Source: Marispirochaeta sp963667435 (lineage in GTDB: Bacteria > Spirochaetota > Spirochaetia > JC444 > Marispirochaetaceae). Taken from it: a stretch of DNA of 64,000 nucleotides. Positions within the stretch are counted from its first letter, which is position 1. Every line of letters starts with the position of its first letter. A program made the translations under genes and the position numbers. This document shows, piece after piece, positions 36,246 to 45,083 of this stretch. The notes under the pieces were generated by a model. The model did no database searches, was not told where the DNA came from, and saw only the letters and a list, made by a program, of their open reading frames with translations. The stretch lies in contig OY763414.1 in the NCBI GenBank assembly GCA_963667435.1, forward strand, positions 3,162,001 to 3,226,000, read 5' to 3'.

Positions 36246-36461
36246 TCAGTCTTTCTTCGGGGAGTTCTTTTTTTTCAGATGGTTCGGAGTCATACGATCC
36301 CGGGCAATTCGGAAAGCATAGCGCATAATGGTTTCTGTGGAGACATCGGGCCCGTGCTTGCGCTGCATAATCAACACAATCGCTTTCAGGGCATCTTCTG
36401 TAAGGGAGAGGTAGATAAAACGGTCCCGTTCCTCCGGGGTCATGTCTTCCCACTCTACCAT
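36246..36461 (-). CDS. Small hypothetical protein
   Basis: 71 residues, soluble, with the pattern EWEDMTPEERDRFIYLSLTEDALKAIV and a lysine-rich end (KKKNSPKKD). It overlaps the end of the HAD gene by 7 bases, which supports real, coupled translation as the third gene of an MbfA-HAD-small protein unit. No family is recognised. Confidence 0.5.
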   Translation of the reverse strand: MVEWEDMTPEERDRFIYLSLTEDALKAIVLIMQRKHGPDVSTETIMRYAFRIARDRMTPNHLKKKNSPKKD

Positions 36462-37105
36462 TCAAGAACCTCCGCAGGAACGTTGTCCAGCCCGGATGCA
36501 TACCAGTCGGCAGCAGGAAGTTCTTCCCTGGAGAAGCTCGAAGTGAGGGCCAGGCAGCGGCAGCCTGCAGCTCTGGCCGATTCAACTCCCGCAATGGAAT
36601 CCTCAATAACCAGGCACTCTTCAGGTTTCACTTCAAGGCGCTTCATTGCCAGCTGCCAGCAGTCAGGATGGGGCTTGCGCAGTTCCACATCCAGCCCGTT
36701 GATCATCGTGTCAAAGGCTCCGTGGGCAAGACCGATGGCTTCAAGACTATCTATCATCTTTATATAATCAGTGCTGGTAACCAGGGCGGTTCTGAAGCCT
36801 TTCTCTCTGCATAAATGCACATACTCCACAGCTCCAGCCAGGGGTTGAAGCTTTCCCTGGATAAGCTCCCGATAAATTTCATAAGTGCGGGCTTTATCGG
36901 GTTCCAGATTAAAAGGGATGCTGTATTTGGCTGCGACTCCACCGAGGAACATGTTTTCACCCTTTCCTACAAACGGTTTGAAGTCGCTGGTTGTTACACT
37001 AAAGCCTTTTTCAGCAAACATTTTAACACCCGCTCCGGCAATAAACTCCTCCGAGTCGGTAAGTACTCCGTCCATGTCAAACAGTACAGCTTTAAGTTTA
37101 GTCAT
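36455..37105 (-). CDS. HAD-like phosphatase, beta-phosphoglucomutase type
   Basis: 216 residues of HAD subfamily I with an alpha cap (about 15-85). Motif I is FDMDGVLTDS with D10 and D12; motif II is VTSTD; motif III/IV ends in IEDSIAGVESARAAG. The MDGVLTDSE start and cap size resemble beta-phosphoglucomutases and sugar-phosphate phosphatases; the substrate is not defined. It starts 13 bases after the MbfA gene ends. Confidence 0.85.
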   Translation of the reverse strand: MTKLKAVLFDMDGVLTDSEEFIAGAGVKMFAEKGFSVTTSDFKPFVGKGENMFLGGVAAKYSIPFNLEPDKARTYEIYRELIQGKLQPLAGAVEYVHLCREKGFRTALVTSTDYIKMIDSLEAIGLAHGAFDTMINGLDVELRKPHPDCWQLAMKRLEVKPEECLVIEDSIAGVESARAAGCRCLALTSSFSREELPAADWYASGLDNVPAEVLEW

Positions 37106-37118
37106 GATGCTTAGACTT

Positions 37119-37982
37119 TTATAGATCGATCCCGATTGTATTGCGTACCAGGACGCCGATGCCGAAAGAGATAGCCGCTACGCCCAGGCTGAGTACTGCC
37201 ATCTCTGTAAATCTGTGCCAGAAATTCAGGTCCTTGGCGACAGCTACATAGTAGTTGAAGAAGAAGATTATCAGAATGGCGATTATCATGGTTGCCGTCA
37301 GGCAGAAAACATAGTTGCCAATGAGCAGATAGGGCGCTATCAGCATGGCCACTGTCAGAATATATGCGATGCCTGTATAGACCGCGGATTTCACGGCGTT
37401 GGAATTTCCCTCGGTTCTGTTGGAGAGGTATTCCGAGGCTGCCATGGAGAAGGATGCGGCGATTCCGGTAATGAGTCCGGCAACGGCGATCAGGCGGGTA
37501 TTCTGCAGGGCAAATGAGAGTCCTGCAAGGGCTCCAGTGAGTTCCACAAGAGCATCATTAAGACCGAGGACTATTGATCCGACATACTCCAGTCGCTCTT
37601 CCTTGAGCATTTTGAGCAGCTCCTGCTCATGTTTATCTTCGTCGGCTATTATCCGTTTTGCTTCCGGAATCTCTGCACTCATGGCATCGTATATGTCCTG
37701 AGCCTGCTCTTCCCCTTTTTCCATCAGTTTCAGGGCGAAGGTTAATCCCAGCAGCCGGGCGATGAAAACGAAGAAAAACACCTTTAACCATTTCGGTTTC
37801 GCCGATCTGCCGGTAAATTTTTTGAGAAAATCATGATGAGCTTGTTCTTCGTTCCCTATTTTTTTTAGAATCTCGGCATTCGGGTCCTTCTTGAGAACCC
37901 GTGCCAGGCGTGTATATATCTGGTGTTCCGTTACTTCGTTCCGCTGCATGGCGAAAATACGGGAATTTATACTGTTTTCCAT
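37119..37982 (-). CDS. MbfA-like iron exporter: ferritin-like domain plus VIT1 domain
   Basis: 287 residues. The first 120 form a ferritin-like four-helix unit with Glu/His pairs EVTEHQIY, NEEQAHH, EKGEEQAQD and DEDKHEQE, expected to hold a diiron site. From about 130 a VIT1/CCC1 transporter follows (GLNDALVELTGALAGL, FSMAASEYLSNRTEGN) with five membrane helices. The combination defines membrane-bound ferritin A, which exports iron and protects from peroxide. It heads a minus-strand unit with the HAD gene. Confidence 0.88.
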   Translation of the reverse strand: MENSINSRIFAMQRNEVTEHQIYTRLARVLKKDPNAEILKKIGNEEQAHHDFLKKFTGRSAKPKWLKVFFFVFIARLLGLTFALKLMEKGEEQAQDIYDAMSAEIPEAKRIIADEDKHEQELLKMLKEERLEYVGSIVLGLNDALVELTGALAGLSFALQNTRLIAVAGLITGIAASFSMAASEYLSNRTEGNSNAVKSAVYTGIAYILTVAMLIAPYLLIGNYVFCLTATMIIAILIIFFFNYYVAVAKDLNFWHRFTEMAVLSLGVAAISFGIGVLVRNTIGIDL

Positions 37983-38077
37983 ACTGCCTCATTAGTCCGT
38001 GAGCTGTTGTACAGATTCACTCTAAATCATAAACGTCACCGGCTCAAGACAGAAATTAAAAATAGATTCAGCTCTGA

Positions 38078-39316
38078 TCAGTCCTCATCTCGGCTACGGT
38101 GATCGATATCTATACAAAGAATAAATTCTTCGTCCTGACCGCCTGTAAACCCGCGACTTGCAGTTATGCAGATATCTCCGGTTGCCTTGGAAATGTAGGG
38201 TTCGGTGATGTAGATGGAGGAGATTTCCCCCCGGCGCAGAATATAGGTTTTAAGGCTGTGGTCGGTGCCTGCAGGCGCGGGTTTAAATAGACGGTGCTCC
38301 TTTTTGGTGAATCCTCTCTGTACAATGGTGGGAGAGACCTGCTTTCCCTGTGTATCCACAATATAAGCGCAACGGGCGAAGCGCGTAGACCGGAGGGAAC
38401 TTCTCAGAATGGCCGGAAACTCTGAGATGTTCCTCCCCTGCAGTCTTTCGGTCAGCCGTTCTGCAAGTTCCCTGTGGGTTTCCGCAAGTAGTTGTTCGTG
38501 TTCCCTTCGTTCCCGGGAAACCGCTGCATAATGATCTGCCAGAGAGAAGATTCTATCCAGCGGGAGTTTACTGTACTCTTCGATTCTCATCGAGCTGCAG
38601 AAGTATGCCCCCTGAAGCAGATCGACCCCCAGCTCCAGACATGCCAGTGCGTCTGTTTCGTCTTCAACCCCCACAGCAACTGTGAGTGCTCCAACCCTGT
38701 GGGAGAGATGAATCAAGGCTTTACAGAGTTCCTGTTTATGGTAACCTCTGCCGGTTCCGTTCACCAGCGTCTGGTCGATTTTAATAATATCCGGTTTAAG
38801 CATGGGGATGCGTGAGAGATTGGATGTTTCCGGGGATTCATTGTCCAGGGCAATCAGGAACCCCTGCTTTCGATGATAGTTGATGAAAAAGGAGAGATTG
38901 TCGATGTCTTCAATCTCATTTTCATTTATTTCGAGAACCACCTGATCCGGACTAATATGGTTTTCCATCATCATTGTCCGCAGGTACTCAGGATCGGTAA
39001 TTCTGTCCAGAATCGCATCACTGGAGATATTAAGAAAAAGCAGAGGGCTGTTTTTTCGGGCTGCCGCAAGAACAGCATAGGCGGATAATGCCCGCTGCCG
39101 GCAGTGGCGGTCAAGTTCCGCCGCCCGGCCTTCTTTCCGGGCTCGGGTAAACAGCTCCACCGGGGGGATCTCTTCCGTCGAAATGCCGGCGTATCCTCTT
39201 GAGAGAGCTTCGAGGCCGATAACAGATCGTTCTCTGATGGAGTAGAGCGGAAGAAACTCCGTTTCCACACCAACACTGGTCTGCAGACCATCCCGTACAG
39301 ATAAAGTGATGCTCAT
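38078..39316 (-). CDS. EAL-domain protein, probably inactive, with C-terminal sensory part
   Basis: 412 residues. The EAL domain occupies about 18-260: GLEALSR, LFLNIS, VLEINEN, KIDQTLV and QGAYF are kept. The loop normally reading DDFGTG is DNESPETS, and the EGVE motif is VGVE, so one metal Asp and a catalytic Glu are missing. The C-terminal 150 residues look like a GAF/PAS-type sensory or regulatory domain. It is more likely a c-di-GMP binder or partner protein than an enzyme. It stands alone. Confidence 0.75.
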   Translation of the reverse strand: MSITLSVRDGLQTSVGVETEFLPLYSIRERSVIGLEALSRGYAGISTEEIPPVELFTRARKEGRAAELDRHCRQRALSAYAVLAAARKNSPLLFLNISSDAILDRITDPEYLRTMMMENHISPDQVVLEINENEIEDIDNLSFFINYHRKQGFLIALDNESPETSNLSRIPMLKPDIIKIDQTLVNGTGRGYHKQELCKALIHLSHRVGALTVAVGVEDETDALACLELGVDLLQGAYFCSSMRIEEYSKLPLDRIFSLADHYAAVSRERREHEQLLAETHRELAERLTERLQGRNISEFPAILRSSLRSTRFARCAYIVDTQGKQVSPTIVQRGFTKKEHRLFKPAPAGTDHSLKTYILRRGEISSIYITEPYISKATGDICITASRGFTGGQDEEFILCIDIDHRSRDED

Positions 39317-39518
39317 GGCATATAACTATATGCAAAAAATGTGCCATCATTTTCTGATTTTCTATGTATAAGATAAATGTTTCTACAGTAATGAAATAAA
39401 TTATAGTTTATTGAGGTTGGCATTTATGTAGAAAATTTCTGCTACAAAAAGGTAGGCAAAACAGTCGGATTCCACATTACGGTGGTCCTAAATCCTGCTG
39501 TACCATTGAAGAGCAGAT

Positions 39519-40871
39519 ATGCTACAATTCCAGAGCACGATTATGATGAAAAGCAGCGATATCAAAGAGCATGTAGAACTGATCAGGGAAGTATTCAGCT
39601 ATGTTCACCGGTTCTCCGGTGCAACCTTTGTTTTTAAAGTTGAGTATGAGGTAGCCGAGCATCCCCTGTTTCCGGTACTGGTAAAAGACCTGGCCCTTCT
39701 TCACGGCATGGGGATTCGGACGGTAATTATTCCGGGAGCCTCAGGCCGCATCAATGAGGTACTCGGACGCTATGGTATAGAAACTCAGATTCATGACGGA
39801 ATCCGCATTTCCAGCCCGGAGGCTATTCCCTTTATTAAAATGGCGGCTTTTGATGTCTCCAACAAGATAATGACCCTGTTGGCAGCAAACGGCGCCAACG
39901 CAGTTATAGGTAACTGGGTTCGGGCCCGCAGTATGGGTGTCCTGCGCGGTGTGGATTACGGATCAACCGGAGTGGTTGAAAAGATTGATACCGATCTGGT
40001 TAACCGGATTCTTGATGAAGGTTTGATTCCCATTCTTCCCTGTATCGGCTGGAGCAGTGTCGGATCGCCCTATAACATAAGTTCAAATGAGCTCTCCCGG
40101 GTAACGGCATCCCAGCTGAGGGCGGAAAAGCTTTTTCTTCTTCTTCCTGAAGAGAGGCTGCAGGGACAGGATTTCTCATTTCCCGAGGGTGCCACCTACA
40201 CTCCCGAAGGAAGAATCTCCCGCTTTGACCTCAAATCGGCGGAATCATTCCTGAAGAGTAATGAAGGCAGCAGTGACCGTCGTCTTCCCTACATACGTCT
40301 GGCCTGTGATACCTGCCGCAACGGAGTTCCCCGGGTGCATATTGTGGACGGCAGGGTCGAAGGAGTAATTCTCAAGGAAATTTTCTCCAATCTGGGAGTG
40401 GGAACCATGGTCCACGGTAACGACTATGATTCCATCCGGTCCATGGCGGTTGAAGATATTACTGATGTTCTGCGTATTATGGAGCCCTTTGTTTCCAGTG
40501 AGATCCTTGTTCGTCGCACTGGAACCGACCTTGAAAAGAACCTGCGGGACTTTGTGGTGTATGAGATGGATTCCTCGGTACACGGCTGCGGAGCTCTGCA
40601 CCGATACGCTGACGGATCGGGCGAAATCGCCGCCATTGCTGTGGACGGCCGCTACGACCGCCTGGGACTGGGATACAAGATAGTTTCCTATCTTGTGGAA
40701 ACTGCCCGCTTTGAAGGACTCAAAAATGTTTTTGTCCTCACCACCCAGACTTCTGACTGGTTTGAACGGCTTGGATTTGAGGAGAGTACTCTTGATTCAA
40801 TTCCGGCGGAGAAGCGGGAAAGGTACGACCGGAAACGGAACTCCCGGATCTATATTAAGAATCTGAAGTAA
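39519..40871 (+). CDS. argA: N-acetylglutamate synthase (amino-acid kinase plus GNAT)
   Basis: 450 residues, the length of classical ArgA. An amino-acid-kinase fold (about 30-270: LHGMGIRTVIIPGASGRI, GVDYGSTGVVEKID, IPILPCIGW) is followed by a GNAT acetyltransferase (about 300-450: AIAVDGRYDRLGLGYKIV, the acetyl-CoA loop). It makes N-acetylglutamate from glutamate, starting arginine synthesis. ATGs at 39543 and 39546 are alternative starts; none has a strong ribosome site. The 200-base region before it has no gene. DeoC follows after 26 bases. Confidence 0.88.
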   Translation: MLQFQSTIMMKSSDIKEHVELIREVFSYVHRFSGATFVFKVEYEVAEHPLFPVLVKDLALLHGMGIRTVIIPGASGRINEVLGRYGIETQIHDGIRISSPEAIPFIKMAAFDVSNKIMTLLAANGANAVIGNWVRARSMGVLRGVDYGSTGVVEKIDTDLVNRILDEGLIPILPCIGWSSVGSPYNISSNELSRVTASQLRAEKLFLLLPEERLQGQDFSFPEGATYTPEGRISRFDLKSAESFLKSNEGSSDRRLPYIRLACDTCRNGVPRVHIVDGRVEGVILKEIFSNLGVGTMVHGNDYDSIRSMAVEDITDVLRIMEPFVSSEILVRRTGTDLEKNLRDFVVYEMDSSVHGCGALHRYADGSGEIAAIAVDGRYDRLGLGYKIVSYLVETARFEGLKNVFVLTTQTSDWFERLGFEESTLDSIPAEKRERYDRKRNSRIYIKNLK

Positions 40872-40897
40872 AAGGAAGAAAGGGAAGGAGGAAGTCT

Positions 40898-41581
40898 ATG
40901 GAAATAACTCCCGAAAAACTCGCGGGGTATATAGATCACACCCTGCTGAAGGCAGACGCCCGGGCCGCCCAGATTGATATCCTGTGCAATGAGGCAAAGG
41001 AGTATAAATTCTGCTCCGTCTGTGTAAATACCAGCAGAGTTTCTCAGTGTGTAGAGAATCTCAGGGGTTCAGGTGTAAAGGTTTGCTGTGTTGTCGGTTT
41101 TCCCCTTGGAGCTATGAGCACCGAAGCGAAGGCCTTTGAGGCGGAGCAGGCGGTCGCAGCCGGTGCGGGTGAAGTTGATATGGTAATGAATATCGGTCGA
41201 CTCAAAGACAGGGAACTGGCCTATGTGGAAGAAGATATCCGCAGCGTAAAGAAAGCATGCGGCAACAAAGCTCTGCTGAAGGTAATTATCGAGACAGCCC
41301 TTCTGACAGACGAAGAGATTGTACTGGCTTCGGAAATTGTCAGGAATTCCGGTGCTGATTATGTGAAAACCTCCACCGGCTTTTCAACTCATGGCGCAAC
41401 CGTGGAACACGTAAAGCTCATGCGGAAAACAGTGGGCTCCGAAATGGGCGTGAAGGCTGCCGGCGGAGTTCGGACCTATGAAGATGCCCTTGCCATGATT
41501 GAGGCGGGCGCCACAAGGCTTGGAACAAGCGGCGGTGTCCAGATTGTTCAGGGCGGTACGCTGGAAAAAGGAACTTACTGA
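40898..41581 (+). CDS. deoC: Deoxyribose-phosphate aldolase
   Basis: 227 residues of the DeoC TIM barrel. GEVDMVMNIG holds D94, DYVKTSTGF the Schiff-base K157 and GVKAAGGVR the second lysine. It splits 2-deoxyribose 5-phosphate into acetaldehyde and glyceraldehyde 3-phosphate, the last step of deoxynucleoside breakdown. AAGGAGGAAG precedes the ATG. The neighbouring argA is unrelated in pathway; ribokinase and the nucleoside transporter elsewhere in the window give it a context. A long hairpin follows. Confidence 0.93.
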   Translation: MEITPEKLAGYIDHTLLKADARAAQIDILCNEAKEYKFCSVCVNTSRVSQCVENLRGSGVKVCCVVGFPLGAMSTEAKAFEAEQAVAAGAGEVDMVMNIGRLKDRELAYVEEDIRSVKKACGNKALLKVIIETALLTDEEIVLASEIVRNSGADYVKTSTGFSTHGATVEHVKLMRKTVGSEMGVKAAGGVRTYEDALAMIEAGATRLGTSGGVQIVQGGTLEKGTY

Positions 41582-41601
41582 TTATTTCTGATATACGTAC
41601 T

Positions 41602-41650
41602 ATGGAGTCCGTGGATCCGGTCCCGTCTATGCCGGGTTCATGGACTCCAT
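41602..41650. other. Long RNA hairpin between convergent deoC and TauE-like genes
   Basis: ATGGAGTCC (41602-41610) pairs perfectly with GGACTCCAT (41642-41650). The next ten bases on each side also pair if G-U pairs are allowed, giving a 19-base stem with an 11-base loop. No T-run follows on either strand, so it may stop transcription in both directions by another route, or protect 3' ends. Confidence 0.6.
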
Positions 41651-41661
41651 GAAAGCGGTCA

Positions 41662-42438
41662 TTACAGAAACCGGCGAATCAGCAGATTGATTATAGTTGC
41701 AGCTACCACAATAAGAAAAAAGACCCTGATAAACCGCGTTCCCCTGCGAATAACAAGATGAGTCCCCAGCCATGCTCCCGTCAATTGTGCACCTCCCATT
41801 ACCAGGCCCAAAAGCGGTAGTATGGTTCCCGCCATTGCAAAGAAAGCCAAAGATACAATATTACTGGTAAGGTTCATGACCTTTGTGGCAGCAGTAGCTC
41901 TTTTCAGATTCATTCCACCTATCAGTGCCAATGCTACTGTCCAGAAAGATCCTGTGCCGGGTCCGAAGAATCCGTCGTAAAATCCAATGCAGAGTCCGAG
42001 GAGAATAAACAGCTGAAGGATAGGCATCCTGCCGGCGGTATCCGTTTCTCCCAGTTCCGGGCTGAAAATCATGTAAATGAATATCCCCAGAAGCAGCACG
42101 GGAAGAGCTGTGCTGAGAAATCCCGGGTTTATATGCTGAACGGCGAAAGTTCCTGCAGCGGCCCCGATGAATGTTGCAAGGATTCCTGTTTTTACCCGTC
42201 GAAAGGAGACCAGTCCACTGTGCCGATAGCGGAGCGATGCTGTGAGACTTCCGAAACTGGCCTGCATCTTGTTCGTTCCCAGGGCAAAGTGGGGCGGGAT
42301 CCCTGCAGAGAGAAGCAGGGGGAGGGTTATTATGCCGCCGCCTCCTGCGATTGAATCAACAAAACCAGCGAAGAGCGCGCCCCCTGCAAGGAGCAGATAG
42401 TGCAGGATACCAAGGTCGAGGATTTCTCCCGGAATCAT
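41662..42438 (-). CDS. TauE/SafE (TSUP) family membrane exporter
   Basis: 258 residues, about eight hydrophobic helices. The family repeats are clear: GFVDSIAGGGGIITLPLLL near the start and GFYDGFFGPGTGSFW in the middle. TSUP proteins move sulfite, sulfonates or other small organic acids across the inner membrane. It overlaps the DUF6951 gene by 4 bases, being the last of a three-gene unit. Confidence 0.87.
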   Translation of the reverse strand: MIPGEILDLGILHYLLLAGGALFAGFVDSIAGGGGIITLPLLLSAGIPPHFALGTNKMQASFGSLTASLRYRHSGLVSFRRVKTGILATFIGAAAGTFAVQHINPGFLSTALPVLLLGIFIYMIFSPELGETDTAGRMPILQLFILLGLCIGFYDGFFGPGTGSFWTVALALIGGMNLKRATAATKVMNLTSNIVSLAFFAMAGTILPLLGLVMGGAQLTGAWLGTHLVIRRGTRFIRVFFLIVVAATIINLLIRRFL

Positions 42439-42752
42439 TCCTTTTCTATTACCATAGAAACATCTTTTGGAAGAGCTAATCCTGCTTCTGCCTCAATTGC
42501 CTTGATTATTGCCGTGGGAACAGGACAGGCTGCGTGTTTAAAGTTTTCCTCCGCTGCCTGGTAAACCGGCGAAGCTGAGAATTTTGCAAAACAGACCTCG
42601 TATGCATCTACTGTCGCAAGTGATTGGTTCAGTGCCGCAATGCTGGGGCAGACCGACTCAATTTCCAGGTTGACTGTCTGTCCGTCTTCACTTTCAGCTT
42701 TAATGGTTGAGATCATACCGCAGATCCCGGGCTCTATCTTAACAATTGTCAT
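42435..42752 (-). CDS. DUF6951-like cysteine-bearing small protein
   Basis: 105 residues with conserved cysteine blocks GICGM (C11), SVCPSI (C34) and HAACPVP (C76). The pattern, including GLALPKDVSM near the end, matches a small family seen in Firmicutes and other anaerobes (DUF6951) whose function is not known to me. The cysteines could bind metal. Both ends overlap neighbours by 4 bases, so it is a coupled middle gene. Confidence 0.65.
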   Translation of the reverse strand: MTIVKIEPGICGMISTIKAESEDGQTVNLEIESVCPSIAALNQSLATVDAYEVCFAKFSASPVYQAAEENFKHAACPVPTAIIKAIEAEAGLALPKDVSMVIEKE

Positions 42753-44227
42753 AGTAACTCCAGTACTCGTGAATATTCCAGTTTCAACTCCACCAGGAGC
42801 TGATTAATCTTTTCTTCTGAGTGTAGTTTAAAGGTGCTTATTACCTCAGCGGACATGTGATCCAGCAGTGTCCGTTCTCTGTCGAGATCATCCAGGAAAT
42901 TGGCACAGTAAACAGTATAGATCAGTTCCTTGTCTGCTTTGGCACTGGCCTCCGGATTATGGTGATACCGGATTGTATTGATTATACCCCGGGGGAAGTC
43001 CCATCGTTCCGCCATCTGGGCCCCTACCTCCGCGTGATGAGTTCCGAGGGCAAACCGTTCAAACTCTTCAGCCGGCATCTTTTTCTCCACACTGAACCGG
43101 CGCAGCTTGTCAAAGAGGTCAGGTGAAAGGAATTCCACCAGAACCCTGCCCAGATCATGCAGCAGGCTTGCAGAGTATACTGTTTCATAAATACTCTTCA
43201 GGTTGTAGCGCCGTGCCAGGACAGAGGCAAATACTGCAACACGGTGGCTGTGTTCCCAGAGATTTTTCATGTCTCCATACCGTTCACTGACCAGTGAAAC
43301 TGTGCCGTAGGCTGTCAGCAGATTGCGTATCCCCTTAAGACCTACCAGTTTTACTGCTTCCTGAATGGTCAGAACTTTCCGGTTAACCCCGAATGAGGCT
43401 GAATTTACCATTTTCAGAAGTTCAGCCGCCATACCGGGGTCTGTACTTATGCTTCTCTCAATTCTGGCAAAATCAATCTCCGGATCTTTAATCATCTGCT
43501 GCAGGGAGCGCATTGTTTCCGGAAACTGGGGAATTATCTCAAGTTCATTTTCTATTCGTTCGGTCAGATCCTTAAGCTGCCTGATGAAAAGATCATGCCG
43601 AGGTAGCTTGATGGTTGCCACGGTGGTATCGTTTATACCGCGAATGGCAAAGGCGTGGTTATCCAGGCCGATTTTTCGCAGCATGAGCACCAGCATAACC
43701 AGGCCGAGACCTGCACCTTCTGTTGAATCAAGGACAGTCTGAAAGGCCTCCTCTACGGAATCGAAGGTTCCGGATCTTGAAATACGTTCCCTGATTCTCT
43801 CCTCTTCTTCCGGGGAGATCAATACATTGTTAACAATAGTAATGTAGAAGTGTTCCTGATCTACTTCAAAACTGGTTCGAACGTACAGCCCTTCCTGTTT
43901 CAGCTGTTCTTCGTACTGTCCGATATTTGTATAGACTTCATCTTTGAAGTCCTGCATTCCCGATGTGTATTCGTCGTGGTTCTCCAGATTCAGACCGCAG
44001 TTTTTAAAGTAGAGCCGCTTAAGGTTCGCCTTTTTTCCGTTTTCTACCAGTTCCCGGACCGCATAGAAAAACTGAAAATAATAGTCCTGAAGATGAATCT
44101 TGCGCAGATAAAGTTCAAGAATTTTCCCGATCCCTTCAATTGAGGATGCAGAAGCCCTGTAAGCGGTTAGTCCCACAGGTTCGTAGTTTTGTATGGATTC
44201 GATAATCTTCCTGATGTCGATTGCCAC
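42749..44227 (-). CDS. GHKL ATPase-like domain fused to an HDOD domain
   Basis: 492 residues. The first 220 have the N box RELVENGKKANLKRLYF (near 57) and a G2-type loop GAGLGLVMLVLML (about 165), as in histidine-kinase ATPase folds; no DHp phosphoacceptor domain is seen. Residues about 230-430 form an HDOD domain (IIPQFPETMRSLQQMI, ELLKMVNSASFG, SLLHDLGRVLVEF). HDOD proteins act in regulation, often with c-di-GMP circuits. It heads the operon with DUF6951 and TauE/SafE genes. Confidence 0.72.
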   Translation of the reverse strand: MAIDIRKIIESIQNYEPVGLTAYRASASSIEGIGKILELYLRKIHLQDYYFQFFYAVRELVENGKKANLKRLYFKNCGLNLENHDEYTSGMQDFKDEVYTNIGQYEEQLKQEGLYVRTSFEVDQEHFYITIVNNVLISPEEEERIRERISRSGTFDSVEEAFQTVLDSTEGAGLGLVMLVLMLRKIGLDNHAFAIRGINDTTVATIKLPRHDLFIRQLKDLTERIENELEIIPQFPETMRSLQQMIKDPEIDFARIERSISTDPGMAAELLKMVNSASFGVNRKVLTIQEAVKLVGLKGIRNLLTAYGTVSLVSERYGDMKNLWEHSHRVAVFASVLARRYNLKSIYETVYSASLLHDLGRVLVEFLSPDLFDKLRRFSVEKKMPAEEFERFALGTHHAEVGAQMAERWDFPRGIINTIRYHHNPEASAKADKELIYTVYCANFLDDLDRERTLLDHMSAEVISTFKLHSEEKINQLLVELKLEYSRVLELL

Positions 44228-44433
44228 CGGATCTCCATCCTTGCTTTTTGATACTTATTCTATCATACAGTATATTCAGCTGTTAGCTGATGTAAAATGT
44301 TCGGGGAAATAAAAAAATCTTATCTATGCAAAGGCCAACAAGCACTATGCACTAATGTTGTTCCATGCTAAAAATGCCGGAAAGAAGTTGATATAAAGAT
44401 AAATAGACTTAAAAAACAAGTAAAAGGTAAATA

Positions 44434-45032
44434 AATGAATAAAAAACGACTGCTCTCTCTGTTGATGGTTCTTTTCCTGTCGGGGATTCTCTTCGCCGAA
44501 ACCATTGTAAGCGTTGGTATCGGGTTGGACAAGACGGTTAAAAACATGGACCGGAGGTTCTTCTGATCAGGTTTTCACTGTTAGCAGCACCTGTGGCAGC
44601 TTCTCCTTCTATTCAGGTGAAAGATACGGTGTTCTCGTTGATGTCAGTACCGCTGTGCCCATGCTGCTGCAGATCGATCAGTATGGAGCCAGTAACACTG
44701 AAAAGATAGGCTCAGGATTTATTCTTGATATTCTTGCCGGTCCAAGAATGTATGTTGCCGCAGGTGCTGACACTGCATTTCTTTTAGGAGCCGGGTTTCA
44801 TATTTTGTATGAAGAATATACGGCCTCAGGTTCGGATTACAGCTTTCTCAGTATCGGGCCGGGGTTGGATGGTCAGCTTCACTATGCACTGACGGAGAAT
44901 CTCCTTCTGAAAGGCGGTATAGAGATAGCCTACGATCTGCTTATTCTTCATTCCGGGCCCTCCTATGGAAGCTTTACCTATTGGGGGACATTCAGTATTG
45001 TACCGTCCATTGGAGCAGGGCTCCGGTTCTGA
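44434..45032 (+). pseudogene. Frameshifted outer-membrane beta-barrel-like gene
   Basis: An ATG at 44434 with AAGG seven bases upstream opens a signal peptide (MNKKRLLSLLMVLFLSGILF, cut after FAE) and runs into a stop at 44563-44565 after 43 codons. The -1 frame continues from within this stretch (WTGGSSDQVFTVSS) to 45032 with a strand-rich, glycine-rich sequence ending GAGLRF, a typical barrel end. One base gained, or two lost, near GGTTAAAAAC (about 44540) explains the break. It may be a real mutation or a read error. The whole protein would be about 199 residues. Confidence 0.7.
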
Positions 45033-45083
45033 TTCTCATCTGTACGGCTGTACAGCTTAAGATCTTCGGTATAGCCTGTGGGG

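Noticed and set aside
35841..36767. 308-codon plus-strand frame across the HTH-EIIA and HAD genes
   Set aside because: It is antisense to two recognisable proteins and has an unlikely residue composition rich in Ser and Arg.
44514..45032. A separate gene starting at the GTA-adjacent ATG at 44514
   Set aside because: That ATG lies inside a signal-peptide-bearing frame; the combined sequence is a single frameshifted gene.
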